This document shows, in pieces, positions 13,028 through 25,971 of a stretch of 64,000 nt of DNA. Source of the stretch: Trema orientale (Eukaryota; Streptophyta; Magnoliopsida; Rosales; Cannabaceae); assembly GCA_002914845.1 (NCBI GenBank), contig JXTC01000264.1, positions 152,889 through 216,888 on the forward strand, read 5' to 3'. The notes under the pieces were generated by a model. It had not been told where the DNA came from, made no database searches, and saw nothing but the letters and a program-made list of their open reading frames with translations. The translations under genes were made by a program, and so were the position numbers. Each line of letters begins with the position of its first letter. Within the stretch, counting starts at the first letter, position 1.

Positions 13028-13199
13028 GGGGATGGCTACGGTAGGGGCGTCCCTACGTAGAGTCATGCCTTAATTATCGTTGGATGGGAATCTGTGGGGA
13101 ATAACGGGAATCTGTGGAGAATCTATTTATATACAGATTCCCATCCAACAATAAATAGATAGGGCCCTACGTAGGGGCGCCCCTACTGTAAACACGCCC
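13028..13199 (+). mobile_element. MULE-type MITE, 172 bp, copy A
   Basis: The ends are GC-rich inverted repeats (left ggggatggctacggtagggg; right end reverse complement gggcgtgtttacagtagggg). A perfect 9-bp direct repeat, TAGTAATAA, flanks it at 13019-13027 and 13200-13208. Its interior is partly self-complementary. It is the same family as, and opposite in orientation to, the copy at 13268-13439. Confidence 0.9.
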
Positions 13200-13267
13200 T
13201 AGTAATAATATGAAATAGGCAGTTATCATATTTTGTTCGGACCTCCTATATTTCCACATTTAAAATA

Positions 13268-13439
13268 GGGCGCGTCTACAGTAGGGGCGCCCCTACGTAG
13301 GGCTATGTCTATTCACCGTTAGATGGAAATCTGTATATAAATAGATTCTCCACAGATTCCCGTTATTCCCCACAGATTTCCATCCAACGATAATTAAGGC
13401 ATGACCCTACGTAAGAACGCCCCTATCGTAGCCATCCCC
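13268..13439 (-). mobile_element. MULE-type MITE, 172 bp, copy B (inverted)
   Basis: Close reverse complement of the 172-bp element at 13028-13199 and exactly the same length. It has its own perfect 9-bp target duplication, TTTAAAATA, at 13259-13267 and 13440-13448. The two copies therefore arrived by separate insertions and were not produced by local inversion or duplication. Confidence 0.9.
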
Positions 13440-13448
13440 TTTAAAATA

Positions 13449-14155
13449 ATAAATACTATAATGGTCATTATTCATTCCTTTGCGTACTTTTCAATCGCAT
13501 AATTCTACACTCAATCCACAAAATTAAATAAAAAGGAAAAAAAAAAAAACAAAACAAAATTATCCACTTATATATTTTATGTCATTCACGAATTTCCGAT
13601 TTTAACCAAAAGTCGAGACAAATTCCCAAAAGTTATGGGCGCCACGTTCCCCCACCACTGCTAACCTCGGAACCACACGAACCAAAAGCCACACAGGACA
13701 CTAAGGTAATTAAAGAAAAACAACAAGGTCAATCACGTAATTTAAAGCTCTCATCCGGAACCCAAAACAGGGGAGGGAAAAAAAAAAAAAAAAAAAAAAA
13801 GAGAGAGAAAAGAAAGAAAAAAGAAAAAAAGGGGAAGGAAGGTGTAGTAATACTTATACGAACAATGATTTTCTTTCCATAGAGGAATGGCTTGCAGAGT
13901 TGGCAATGTCCTCGAAAACACTCTCTCACTCTCTTTTCTCGGCAGTTAAGCTGCTCCAATCTCCTCACCTACTCTCTCTCCTCCTTTCTCTCTCTAAGAT
14001 CACCAGAGCTTTCTCTCTCTAAAACCCACCCCCTAAATTCTCTCTATTAGTTCCCCCTTACATTTATTGCTCTCTCTCTCTCTCCCTCATTTCTTCATTT
14101 CATTCCATTCGTGTGTTTTGCATAATCCGAGAGAGAGAGAGAGAGAGTGAGTAAG
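13449..14155 (+). promoter_or_regulatory. Promoter and 5' leader region of the SCAR gene
   Basis: The region upstream of the SCAR ATG becomes pyrimidine-rich after about 13910, with many ctctct blocks (13920-14090), then a (GA)n tract at 14130-14149 lying 6 bp before the ATG. CT-rich leaders and GA repeats are common in plant 5' UTRs and can bind BBR/BPC factors; that role is inferred. I could not place a convincing TATA box. A poly-A run lies at 13778-13800. Confidence 0.5.
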
Positions 14156-14849
14156 ATGCCTCTGGTAAGGTTTCATGTACGGAACGAGTTCGGCCTGGGT
14201 AACTCGGAGCTTCACTCGCGAGCCAACAAGGAAGATCCCAAAGCCGTCCTCGATGGTGCGGCCGTGGCTGGCCTCGTGGGGATCTTGAGGCAATTGGGCG
14301 ATCTCGCCGAGTAAGTTTTTTTTTTTTTTTTTTTTTTTTGGCTCGCTCTCCAGTTTTAATGGCGGTCAATTTGTTCTTATGCTTTGCTAGAAGAAACTTC
14401 AATTTTTTCAAATATTTGTTCGTTTTGGTGTTTTTCAATTTGGCCAGATAGGTTATTATTGATTATTGAGCTTAGTTTTTAATCAAAACCTATTGGAGCC
14501 AATTGAGCCTTGATACGAATGTTTATTTGATAATTTAGGATTAAGATTTCGTCTTGAAATTAAAATTTACTTAAAAAAGTAAGTTGAAGTAATAATTTTG
14601 ATAGTTTTACATTGAATTTCGCCACTTTCTAGTGATTTAAGGAAGTTTCGGAACCACAGGCCGTCCCAATGTGGAGGTTTTAGTTCAAGTTTCGGACTGA
14701 GTTATTATTTGGTTTAGTGAGATGATGCAATTTTTTTTGGCCTACCAAGCAGGGATCATTACGATACACGAAAAAGATCAGGTTCTTTGCGATTTATTAA
14801 GGGTTAACCATAAGAACCAGGGTTTTGCTCTTTCTTATTGTTCTTTCCC

Positions 14850-14881
<32 letters not shown>

Positions 14882-17800
14882 ATGTATGATAGGGTGATCA
14901 TCTAATGTTTTCTAAAATACGGTAAGTTAGCAGAAAACTGTAATTTATGGGGTGCATTCAATCTGTAGGTTTGCAGGAGAGGTTTTTCATGGATTGCAGG
15001 AGCAGGTAATGGCTACTGCTTCCAGAAGCCACAAACTAATGGTTCGTGTACAGCACATTGAAGCTGCACTTCCTCCTCTTGAGAAAGTTGTGCTGGCGCA
15101 AACGAGCCACATACATTTTGCTTATACAGCTGGTATGGCCTTTCTAGATTTGCTATGCTCTGATGTCTCTATATCACATGCGTGTTCTTGAAAACCAAAG
15201 TTAGCTTACGTATGTATGTCTGTCTTTTGTGGGTGCATATATATAACATCTACGCTATATCTGTCATGCTGTAAAAAGCTCAAGGAATTTTGGAACTTCA
15301 TTATGATATTGTAGTTCTAATTGCATGGTGGAATCTAACTAATTTATACCTAAGACAGAAAGGAGCACATTTCCTCTTGAAGTGTGACGTATTGTGAAAT
15401 CTGAGTTATTTATTGCTTGTAATAGAGTGGTTACATCACGTTCTAACATGGATGTAATCTGATTAAATTTTAATTCTCAGTAATTTATTCTGGTTTTTTT
15501 TTTTGGGTATAATTTCTTTCATTTGATCATAAATTATTGTGTTTAGTTAAGATTCCACTATACCACGTTAATTTTCAAGACAATTCAAGTCCTTAGTGGA
15601 AGCAGTTGCTTTGCAGGTTCAGAGTGGCATCCTCGTATCCAGAATGAAAGAAACCATTTCATTAAGAATGACTTGCCACATTTTATTATGGATTCATACG
15701 AAGAATGTCGTGATCCTCCGCGTTTGCACTTGCTTGACAAGTATATTAAGCCTTTCATTTTCTTTAACTTATACTAACAGTTATTTACTTAAAAGAAAAC
15801 CATGGGAAAGAGGTGAATTTTAAATTATCCTTATACTTGGCTATATTTACGTTCTACTTTTCAGATTTGATACTGGTGGACCTGGATCTTGTTTAAAGCG
15901 ATATTCAGACCCAACCTTCTTTAAAAGGGCATCAGCAGTGTCTGATGAAGCAAATGCTGAGAAGGTCCAAAGAGATAGGAAGGCCCGAAGAAGCAAGGTA
16001 TGACCGTATATCTCTTCTGCCTTGAAGAACTTATAATGAAATTCCACCATTTTTTCGGAAGTGTACATTAGTAGTGAACTCTCTTAGTAGTTTATATCCT
16101 ATTCATCCTCTTCTTATGTAAAACTTCTTCTTGGAATAAATAAAGTTTTCTAATAATAAAAGCAAGGTAGCAATAGAAATTTCAAATCTGGTCTGCAAGG
16201 CGCACCAAACACAAGCTACAAGCACTGTCTAAATTGTTAACCAAAACCTAAGTAAAGGGATTGATATGTGTCTGAACAAATAGACTTTTTTTAGTATGTA
16301 TTTTTGTATATGAACTTTGCTCTTTATATATGCTGACATAATACATTTGTTCACTTAAATCTTGGAACGAAATGACATGAGAATGAATTTTTCAGATGAG
16401 AGGTTTTTTCAGTTGTTGATCCTTGTGCAATATATATGTATTGGGTCATATGAAATTAGTATTTCAATGCTGCTGTTATTTCGAATTGCTTCTCATCAAG
16501 ATATTAAAATGGACAGAAAAAACGGTCATCAAAACAGAATGGAGATGTATCACGTGGTGCATCAATATCGAATACTCGCAACAACAGGTAAGTAATACCA
16601 TATATTGTTGAGAAGAACCTCTGGTACCACAGCACTACTCTTTGGCTTGTAGTAGTTGAATATTCTATAATCACACTGAATTAAAAGTGATAATTGAACA
16701 TAAATATGTCTCAAGTTGCAATTCACTTTTATACACAATGCTTGTACAAATATTTAGCATTTACAATTAAAGATTGTTTAAATACAAGTTTTCTTACAAT
16801 TATTAGTTCGGCATAGCGCTGAAAGCTTATGACTTCTGACCATGCAGCATGCGGTTTATACCTCCTATTGTTGATGGGTGCAGTTCTCCCTTGCATACTG
16901 TTTCTACGGTTGACATGGCACTAAAATATGATATGGGAGACAAATTAAATTCTTTTGACTCAAGAGCCGAGTCTGGATATATTGAATGTGTTTTCCATCC
17001 AAGTTCTTCGATGCAAGCCGGAGAACAAGAGTCCAAGGATTCTCCCACTTTTAAAATGGCTCAGCATAATAATACTCTTGATTCAGTTTTTGCTCCCACT
17101 TTTAAAATGGCTCAGCATAACGATACTCATGATTCAGTTTTTGCTGATGAACATGTTGGGTTTATAGACGATCACTTTCGACGAAGTTCATTACAAGAGC
17201 AAATTACCTCTGGTTCGTCTTGTGTTACCTGGGATGAGAAGGCGGAAATTATGGAACCTAAGATTCAAGAGAGTGGTTTGGATGAAATGCTAGATCTGCA
17301 TCAGAACACATCTGAAACAGATGCAATTGGATGTGGAGCTGGGAACTTTACAATTGTTGATCAAATGGAAATATTTGGCAACAAAAGCATCCGCGAAAGA
17401 ACTGTTGATCAAATGGAAATGCTTGGTGACAAAACGGTCCATGAAAGAACTGCTGATCAAATGGAAGTGCTTGGTGATAATAACATCCACGAATTAATCT
17501 CCAGTACGAATGAAATTGATCAGATTCATGAAATTGATGAAATTGATGAAATTGAAAGTGAACCAGACAATTATATGGATGCTCTTAATACCATTGAGTC
17601 AGAGTCTGAAAATGATCTTGACTATCAAACAAAACGGGAGGTAGAACAATTTTCCTCCGTTTCCAACAATGAAGGGACAGAGGGAATGCATGAGCTTACT
17701 GTGCATTGTTCAGATCTTCATGATGGTCCTTCAACGTTTGAATCTCATAGTGCGTCCTTTGTTTCCACTGACAAAGAAGTTCTCACAGACCTCCACGACT

Positions 17801-20621
17801 CAGTTTCTTTAGAGAGTTGTGGCCATGAACAGATGCCTACATCTGACATTTCCTCAAACAGAGGGTTTGTTTCCACTGACAAAGAAGTTCTCACAGACCT
17901 CCATGACTCAGTTTCTTTAGAGAGTTGTGGCCATGAACAGATGCCTAAATCTGACATTTCCTCAAACAGAGAAGAGCCCTCTGATCTTTCCAATTCATTT
18001 TCCGTGGAGACTCATGTTGATGTCCAAATGCCTCCAAAAGCTAGGGGATCTTCTACAGATCATGCTCGCATCACAAAAATTGCTGATATTCTTGAGGGTT
18101 CAGAATTAGAATCTCCTATTACTGATCCATCATCCTCTGTTACCAGGAGTACCGATGCACAAGATCCATTAGGAAATAAAACTACAAGCAATATCTGCGA
18201 GTCTGATAAATCTCGTGCTGACCTACCCAGCAATCATTCAATGAGGTTCTGGACTAATGGTGGCCTGCTAGGACTTCAGCCTTCAAAACCTCCTGATTTT
18301 GCCATGTCAAGTACTGTAGCTCGAGATTCTGTTAACGGTAGTAAAACTCATACAGCTGGTCCATTAAATCATACTTGTACGCTTAAGGATGAGATGCATG
18401 GAGGGAAAGTAAATACGTTGGTTGAGGACATTGTGGATAATGAAAAGGATTCCAGTTCAAAATGCTCTACATCATGTAGGAATGATGAAGAAAATGGTAT
18501 CTCCACTAAGAAAACGTCTCAGGGATCTTCAACAACTTATTTAGATTCCACAGGTGGAAATGCTGATGATTTTCATATTCGCAACGGATTTTGTAATGCT
18601 AGCAAAGATTATTCGAAGGAAACCAGTGTACCTGAAACTGGAAAAGTACTTCCAGTTGCTTCAAATGTCAAATACAATTCTACTGAAACTAATCAAGAGC
18701 ATGATGAAAATTCATCTCTGGCTTTTGGATTCAGCCGTAGGTTACTGTCAAATGGTTTTAGTAGAAAAGTATCTGACATGAATGATGGCAAATTTCAATC
18801 GGCGAGTTCAATGCGTGACAGTGTATTGGAGCAGGAGAATGAGCACCCTAGGGTTGCGCATCGAAGAGTTCCTGAAGTTGCCTTCAAAGAGCATTTTGGA
18901 TTTGGATCTGCTGTAGATTCACCTTCTTCTTCTCCACCACTTGAACATATGAAAATATCATTCCATCCTATAGATGGCTTTGAGACTTCCAAACTAAAAC
19001 TAAAATTTTCTGATGGGACACAGAGCCATGAAAGCATAGGAGATATGTTTCCATCATTTCAATTGATCCCAGAGCCTGCTATTCCTCTGCATAACTATGG
19101 TTCTGATTCCGATGATGACACATTTTGTAGATCTTCTCCATGCATGTCAGATGATTGTCTTAGCCAGCACTCAGAGTCGAATTCAGAACAGTGGGAATGT
19201 GGTGAAAATATGGGAGACAAGAACCACGGTATGCATGATGCTGTACATGGGATAGCATCAATGGAGCGCATTTCAGGCTCTCTTGACCTTGATGGAATAA
19301 ACAATAGCGAAATCTGCTTTGATGGTGGAGGTAAATGTACAAACTCTGGGAAGGGTGTGGAACTTTCACTCTTCGACCCTATACTTGATCTTCCAAGTTT
19401 TGATGCTGTCAAACCTGCTATTCAGCACGAAATGAAAGATGATTCTGAGTCAAGATGTCATATTGATCCTCCCCCAGTGCCACCGCCACTTCCTCCTGCG
19501 GAATGGCGGGTTTCAAAATCTCACTTAGATGTGGCAGAAGACATAATAGATGTTTCATCTGAGGATTTTAGACATGCATTTGATGCAAAGTTGTTGGGTT
19601 CTACCACCTCCCAGCAGCCCAGACAAGCTCCAGAAGGCCATCAAAATAATGAGTCCACAGTTAAACCGAAAACCAAGGTATCACGGTAGACTAGTTCATA
19701 TTTTTTGTTTTTCCTGGAAAGTTATAATAAATGTTGGGTAAACTAAGTTGGAACTTGGAATTAGAACTTTGCAAGTAGAGGTTATGGAATTCTTTGTTCG
19801 GCAGGAGGACCAGCAGAAGTTGAATGGTGAAAAAGAAGCTAAGCATGCCCTAAAGAGTAATGCTATGGATGAAAGAGAGGACTTCTTACAACAAATCAGA
19901 ACAAAGGTAAGTAGCCTTAATTACTTTTTATGGCTGTGTTTAATTCAAATTAATGACATGGAGATTGGAGACTACATGAATAGACTATAGGTTTCTTCAA
20001 ATTGAGAATGCATTTCCTTGAATGATGCTGATTTATCTCTTGTTGTGTTATGATGGTCCCTTTCTCAGTTTTCTTTGTCTCTTTCATGTTTTCCAAGTAG
20101 ATTATTACGCTATGGTTTGTGTAACAAAGCAAATTGTTCAAAAGATGAAGTAAATGTGTTTTCTGGCTCAATAATACCTGGTGCATTACATAATTATGTG
20201 ATGTTCAAACTATCTTGACACAATGGTTTTCTTTCTGTTAAATCTGGTGAGACCTTGCAACATAGATATTTAGGTATTAAGTAATAAAGTTAGACTAGTC
20301 AAAGTAGTAAAATAGATAATATAAAGTTTAAACTCAGCTGAATTGTGCCCTAATTACTGCTATGTTGTTTCAGTCTTTCAATCTGAGACGCACAGTGACA
20401 TCAAAACCAACTACTACTACACCTGGATCCACTGCCAACAACCAAGTCACTGCAATTTTGGAGAAAGCAAATGCGATTCGCCAGGTACCAAAGCATCCTC
20501 TTTCCTTTTCTTTTTCCCTCGTCTTTCCATGTATCATCCAGCTAACTTTACAACTGATCTAACTTATCAGGCTGTTGGGAGTGATGACGGCGAAGATGAC
20601 GACACCTGGAGTGACACATGA
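14156..20621 (+). CDS. SCAR3: SCAR/WAVE family protein, SCAR3-like (nine exons, 1246 aa)
   Basis: SCAR proteins belong to the WAVE regulatory complex and activate ARP2/3 to nucleate branched actin, shaping trichomes and pavement cells. Coding exons: 14156-14310, 14969-15132, 15617-15740, 15865-15997, 16517-16587, 16848-19677, 19805-19906, 20374-20484, 20571-20621; all junctions are GT-AG and in frame. Residues 1-192 form the SCAR homology domain ([48 protein letters not shown]). Residues 217-1159 are a long hydrophilic, probably disordered region with a proline run [13 protein letters not shown] near its end. Exons 7-9 encode the VCA tail: a WH2 motif ([18 protein letters not shown]), a central helix ([13 protein letters not shown]) and an acidic end with the conserved Trp ([10 protein letters not shown]). 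[12 protein letters not shown] and LLGLQPSKP favour SCAR3 over SCAR2. Exon 6 carries three tandem duplications. No defect seen. Confidence 0.96.
17044..17145 (+). repeat. 51-bp tandem duplication in SCAR exon 6
   Basis: Two copies (17044-17094 and 17095-17145) encode 17 residues each, built around TFKMAQHN and DSVFA. The copies differ at only a few bases and keep the frame. Confidence 0.9.
17356..17499 (+). repeat. 48-bp triplication in SCAR exon 6
   Basis: Three copies start at 17356, 17404 and 17452. Each encodes 16 residues of the type [16 protein letters not shown]. The third copy is the most diverged. A short EIDEIDEI run follows at about 17512-17560. Confidence 0.9.
17761..17976 (+). 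repeat. 108-bp tandem duplication in SCAR exon 6
   Basis: Two nearly identical copies (17761-17868 and 17869-17976), 36 residues each, begin at [20 protein letters not shown] see only a handful of base differences, so this is the youngest of the three duplications. Confidence 0.92.
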
Positions 20622-23600
20622 ATTTTTCTTGGATGCAATTTTGTCAATCCCAACTGAAACGATCCTCTTGTTGTTTTAGCACAACGTTGGTCGAGGCCGT
20701 CTTATGTGTATATGAATAACTTCAAGTTTCTTTGTAAATTAAGCGTAGGTCTAATTTTATATCTCATTGCAGTCATTTTGTTGATTTTTTATGTAGTTAT
20801 GCGTTGTAAAAGCATTAGAAAAAGAAGTTAGTTGAGCTTGATGCAGCGAGGCAATTATTTACACATAATTCCATTACTTCTACTCTTTGATTCTTCTTGT
20901 ATTTCATTGCTCTGCTATTTACTTCAATGTTTCATTTGATGATATAAATTTCTGAGTTACATAATCGAATTTTAGTTCAAGACTTCTCATTTCATTTCGC
21001 TTTCGCAAAGGGAAATGATCCCGTCCTTTCGCTCTTCTTTCGTGGTTCTAGACCAAATCTTTTTCCAATCAGCATAGCGAAATGGGCGAATACGTAATCG
21101 AAACTCAAGTTTAGGAAGATAAAATTAACAGGGCAGAATTTTCTCGTCTTTCCTTGAAAACACAAGTAAGCAGTGTTGACTTATTATTAAGACACCTTTT
21201 CTTCCTCAAATTCCGCTGATTGTCATTATCCTCAGTAGCACAAACAACCCATTAGCGATAAGAAGAAGGCCGTTAAAGAAAAAGCACTGGGATGCTAAAT
21301 ACTGAATTGAAAATGAGTTTGCTGCATTAAAATTTTTCATTAGTCAATGCTTTCTAGCGCTAAAGACTAATAACAAATCTTATATAAGCTCACTATTTCT
21401 TAGAATCTTCGAGATAATGAAATTCAATTAATTAATTAATTATGCTGATAATTATCATTTGCAGTGTTGTCTATGTATGTATGCCAAAGGTCCACGCTTT
21501 GACTGTGTCCATTTGCTTTATAACCAAGAATCAGGGAGAAAAAGAGCACTGTATGAATAAACAAAGTTTAAGATTTAGTTGACTGATTAATGATATTGTT
21601 GGCCTCGTTTTGCTGGTCTGAATTAATTTTAGACAGATAAAGTTAGAAAACCTATGCCCCGAGTTTTCAGATGAACATCAACACTAGTTCTATTTTTTTT
21701 AATTATCTTTTTAGCAACTTGCAGGCTTTGCCAATTTGTTCGAGTAGAATATAAAAGGACGCGTGAAAAACACGAGTACCCTTATACATATATAAGCACT
21801 AATATTAATTTAAATAAATAAAAACAGTCTTTCTCAGACATACGCTAAATATTTTTAATCTAATTTTCGAGTTGAGACTTATATTATATATGAACTGTAT
21901 ATATTTTTCTTTTTCTTTATACATGAAGCCCCTTTATAAACGCACCAACACAAGGATGTTTTTTTGGAAGGAACATCTATTTCAAATTTTTTTGAGAAAA
22001 TGTGAAAATAAGTATTTTGATTTATATGTTTACTTTTATATAAACATCAAGTTATGATTTTTTTGTCTATTATTATTATTATTATATGTATGCAGTCTGC
22101 TAAGATTTCAATTTCACGACTAGCGATAGGGAATTTCTGAACACAATGAGCCAGATAAAATAATTCCTGGAAATAATTAAGTTAATTCCTCATACCAATT
22201 TTATCAACTAATTAGGTACCTATTGTAATTAAGCAGAAACGTAAACCCTGTTTTCTTTTTCTTTCTTTTTTTTTTAAAGAATTGTTTTTTCCCAGTAAAA
22301 CATTATCTTTTTGATATGCATATGTTCAAACAATACTCCACTACACAACAGTTGCACACACATCTGATTCTCAGTACACATACTAATAAAAATACAGGAC
22401 CCACTACACTTTATATTTGAGTGGCGTCTCTCTTTTTTGAATTTTTTTTTTTTTTTTCGGTTACATAAGTCTTTTTAAGTCTATTATCATTGTGTTTCTC
22501 ATGATTAATTCTCGACCAAAGATGTTGAATATCTCTTCCCTTTTTCTAGCCTAGTCAAGTGGCAATTACCCTTTTCTTAAAACCACTCTCTCACGGACTT
22601 TTAGAGCGGAAATAAGCAAGGCAAGAATGAACAAATAGAACCGTACAAGTCCCACCAACCAGGCAGCCATATATAGGAAGTTTAATTAATCTCATTCTGT
22701 TCTTTATTTCTTAATTTGTAAGCAGCGAATAATGTTAAATATATTCGCATATAACAAACAAACCAAAATGCATGCATCTAGATCAACAAGCCAAACTCTT
22801 TATAATATCCGATCTAGAACTCCGATATAAATGTATACATGTATACAAAAATATTATAATATATTAATGTGGATTTTGGCTGGCAATGGCATTGAAAAGC
22901 TTTCAAGTTGAATAGTCGACTGATTAGATGAATTAATAGAAAATTCAACACTTACACATAAAAAAAAAAAAAAAGAATAGGAAGACTTTCTTTTTCTTTT
23001 TTTCTTTATCTCAACTCTTTTTTCATTTAATTAAAGCAACTTGATAACGAGAAAAGCCTCATAAAAGCAACATGCTTACTAAGTCTTTCCAACTCCACCT
23101 ATATTTATCTTACATTTGGAATATAATAATTGACGAATTTTATTAGGGCGCTCGCTTGTAGTCATTTTCCAAAGGAGTGGAACTTGTCATATTAATTGCA
23201 TGTGAAACATATATGCAAATTCCCTCAACAAAAAAAAAAAAAAGAAAAAAAAAAAGAAAACATGGACACAGATAAATATAAATATACACATTTATACACA
23301 GATATTTTATGCAACTTATATGCTACGGAAGGCATAAACTTCTAAATTTCATAGTGGATCAAAAAATTCCAATAGTATTCTGCACGTTTCCCTTGCACTC
23401 TAGGAGGCATTTTTCCCCTACAATTAAACTGCTGTTCTTAAAATGAGGTGCTCCATTATCAAAAAGGAAGAATCCAAATCACTTCCCCCCCCCCCCCCCC
23501 CCCCCCCCCCCCTTTTCTTCTTCTTCTTTATAATATTCTTTTGAATTTTTTAATTAACAAAGACTTTCACAGCATCGGAAAGAAAAAGTGCATTTCGAAG

Positions 23601-25302
23601 TAAAAGGAACGAAAATGCTACTTTGTCTACATTATATATTCTCAAAAAAGGTGATCCAAATGGGGCTCCTTTCACATTTTTTAATAAAATAAAATTAGGG
23701 GATTCCTTTATTAAAGAAACTCCATATTATCAAAGTTTTCGTTTTCTTTCTATTCCTATTGCAAACTGAAAGCAACCGGGACCACATAACCCCATAATTT
23801 CAATTGCTGAAAAGAAAGCAGCAAAGTTAATCATCAAGTCCATTGAAACCTGAAAAGATGGCTTTGAAACAAAAGGTTTTAGTACCATTACAAGCATCCA
23901 CAAACTTTATGGATCAATTGGCCTTTAAAGTGCTTTCCTTAAAGGTTGATTAATGATCCCCAAGGCTTTTATGTCTTCTATAAAATCACACATATATATA
24001 TAGATATATGTGCCCTATATATAAAGGGCCATATATAATGTACAACTTACATATGCATCACTTAAAAGGAGGCAAACTAGCTCTGTGGTGGAATCTGATT
24101 GGACAAAATATGATTCAAAGCATGTGAAAAGTCCTTCTTCATTATTAAGCTGTTCTAGTATTTATTTTCTTCAAAATAATTAATATGAAATGAGATCAAG
24201 CGCGTATGTACCACATCTAATTAACTAAGAACCATATCCTTATGCATATATAAGGCTGAAAAAACACACAGTAGAGGATTTGGTCCATATGCTCTTGGAA
24301 TTTGCAAAGGCATCTGTTTTGATAATGGTATATAGCCAGCCTCTTGTAGCGTGAAAAAATGGAACCCATTGTCTTTTTAAAACTTGATCTGAATTGTTAA
24401 ATTTAAATAGGGAAGGATAAACCTGATCTATTCATGAGAACTATTGATGATAAAGAGGGAAAAATAATAATTCTTTTAAAACCTTAATCTAGGTTAAATT
24501 TAAACAGGGGAGGATAAATTTATTCATGAAAACTATTGATTATACTTGATGATAATAAAGGTCGGAATCGATTCCATAAATCTGTCATATAATAAAAGTT
24601 GAATACGATCTATATATGCTATGCTGTAAATAAATTTATGCATGCACCTTTTAATTATATTAGCACCACCTTGTTAGTGGTATTGAAAGCATGCATATAT
24701 GTGATGGACAAATTATATAAGTTGGATTGGAATAGGAAGAGCACTTGGATCTACTTCATGCCTTTTTAGATCAACTAATCTTCCCTCTCTCTTTTTTTTT
24801 TTTGGCTTTTTACTTTATCTTTTTAGCCAGTATAAAGTAGAGTAGAGCTTCTCTACTGTTGGGGCTATAAATATATATATATATATGATGTGGAAATGCA
24901 ATCCATGAAAAGTAATGCCTAAATGCGTAGACAAAATTTCTTAAAGCAGAACAAGGAGGCTTTTAGCTTTATCTCCTTTTTTTGCCCTCACTTTTTTTGG
25001 CTATAGGATATGTACACAAGGAACTTCAATTTTAGAACAAGCCTTTATCCCTTTATTTATGCTCCCATCATCTTTGACACTTTGCAAAGCTACCTACCTG
25101 GATTGGGACCCACGTTTTAGGCTTGTTCTAATATTTTAATACTACATGATGATGACGTGGAGTAATTGATGTGTACAAAAAGCTCACCCTCAGCTTTTCC
25201 ACGCCACCTAACTGGCTCCCTCCTCCTCAGTTGTCACATGGATTTTTTCTCATTCTGCTTTTTTTAACAAGCACTTTTCAATCTCTCACCTCTTTTATAT
25301 CT
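20622..25302. other. Intergenic spacer between SCAR and Dof genes
   Basis: The first few hundred bases should hold the SCAR 3' UTR. Beyond that I see no gene and no mobile element with clear ends. Notable items are a pure 28-base C run at 23485-23512, and an imperfect duplication around a phrase of the type ttaaatttaaacaggggaggataaa (about 24390-24435 and 24490-24550). Between about 25100 and 25300 is the Dof promoter, with an ACGT-core bZIP-type site (tgacgtgg) near 25153. Confidence 0.6.
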
Positions 25303-25312
25303 CTATATATAC
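25303..25312 (+). promoter_or_regulatory. TATA box of the Dof gene
   Basis: The sequence ctctatatatac lies about 165 bp upstream of the Dof ATG, in a good place for a leader of about 130 bases. It is the best TATA-like match in the region; no transcript evidence is available. Confidence 0.55.
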
Positions 25313-25476
25313 ATAAGCACTTCCACACCACGTCTCGTTGAACCATATTACAAAGAAAGAAAAGTCTCTCTTTAGTACATATCTTTCTATCTTGGTTTAG
25401 ATCCAATATTATCAATTATTTTACATATAGTTCCCATCTCTATTTTGTGTTCATAGACTTAGTTATATAACTATTC

Positions 25477-25971
25477 ATGGCAGAGGGTAGGAACGGCAAA
25501 GAAGCTGCTGGAATTAAGCTGTTTGGTACAACAATCACTTTGCAAAATAGTAGACAAGTCATAAAAGAGGAACCAAAGAAAGCTGATCCAACGGTTGAGA
25601 TGAAGAGGCCTGAAAAGATCATACCATGCCCAAGATGTAAGAGCATGGAGACTAAATTTTGTTACTTCAACAACTACAACGTTAACCAGCCAAGACACTT
25701 TTGTAAGGGCTGCCAAAGGTATTGGACGGCCGGTGGGGCCCTCCGAAACGTGCCGGTTGGGGCCGGCCGGAGAAAAACCAAGCCGCCTTGCCGCGGTCTG
25801 GCCGCCTTGCCGGAGGATTGCCTTTATGATGCTTCTGAGGTAGTGCACCAGTTTGACTTAGATGGGATGGTAGAAGAGTGGCATGTCGCGGCGGCTCAAG
25901 GCGGTTTCCGCCATGTTTTTCCGGTTGTCAAGCGGCGGAGGAGTGGTTCAGGTAGTCAGACGTGCGCTTAA
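25477..25971 (+). CDS. DOF1.5: Dof zinc-finger transcription factor, DOF1.5/COG1-like (164 aa)
   Basis: Dof proteins are plant-specific nuclear transcription factors that bind AAAG cores; Arabidopsis DOF1.5/COG1 is a repressor in phytochrome light signalling. The single uninterrupted exon encodes a complete Dof finger: Cys51-x2-Cys54-x21-Cys76-x2-Cys79 ([20 protein letters not shown], then [20 protein letters not shown]). The GIKLFG motif at residues 12-17 and the C-terminal EEW ... GGFRH.FPV.KR block match DOF1.5 rather than the larger CDF proteins. The length is also that of DOF1.5. Base use changes inside the gene: the part after the finger is much richer in G and C than the first half. 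The start is the first in-frame ATG after the AT-rich leader. Confidence 0.95.
   Translation: MAEGRNGKEAAGIKLFGTTITLQNSRQVIKEEPKKADPTVEMKRPEKIIPCPRCKSMETKFCYFNNYNVNQPRHFCKGCQRYWTAGGALRNVPVGAGRRKTKPPCRGLAALPEDCLYDASEVVHQFDLDGMVEEWHVAAAQGGFRHVFPVVKRRRSGSGSQTCA

Noticed and set aside
17290-19412. Antisense frames opposite SCAR exon 6
   Set aside because: They are shadows of a confirmed coding exon; their repeats simply mirror the sense-strand duplications.
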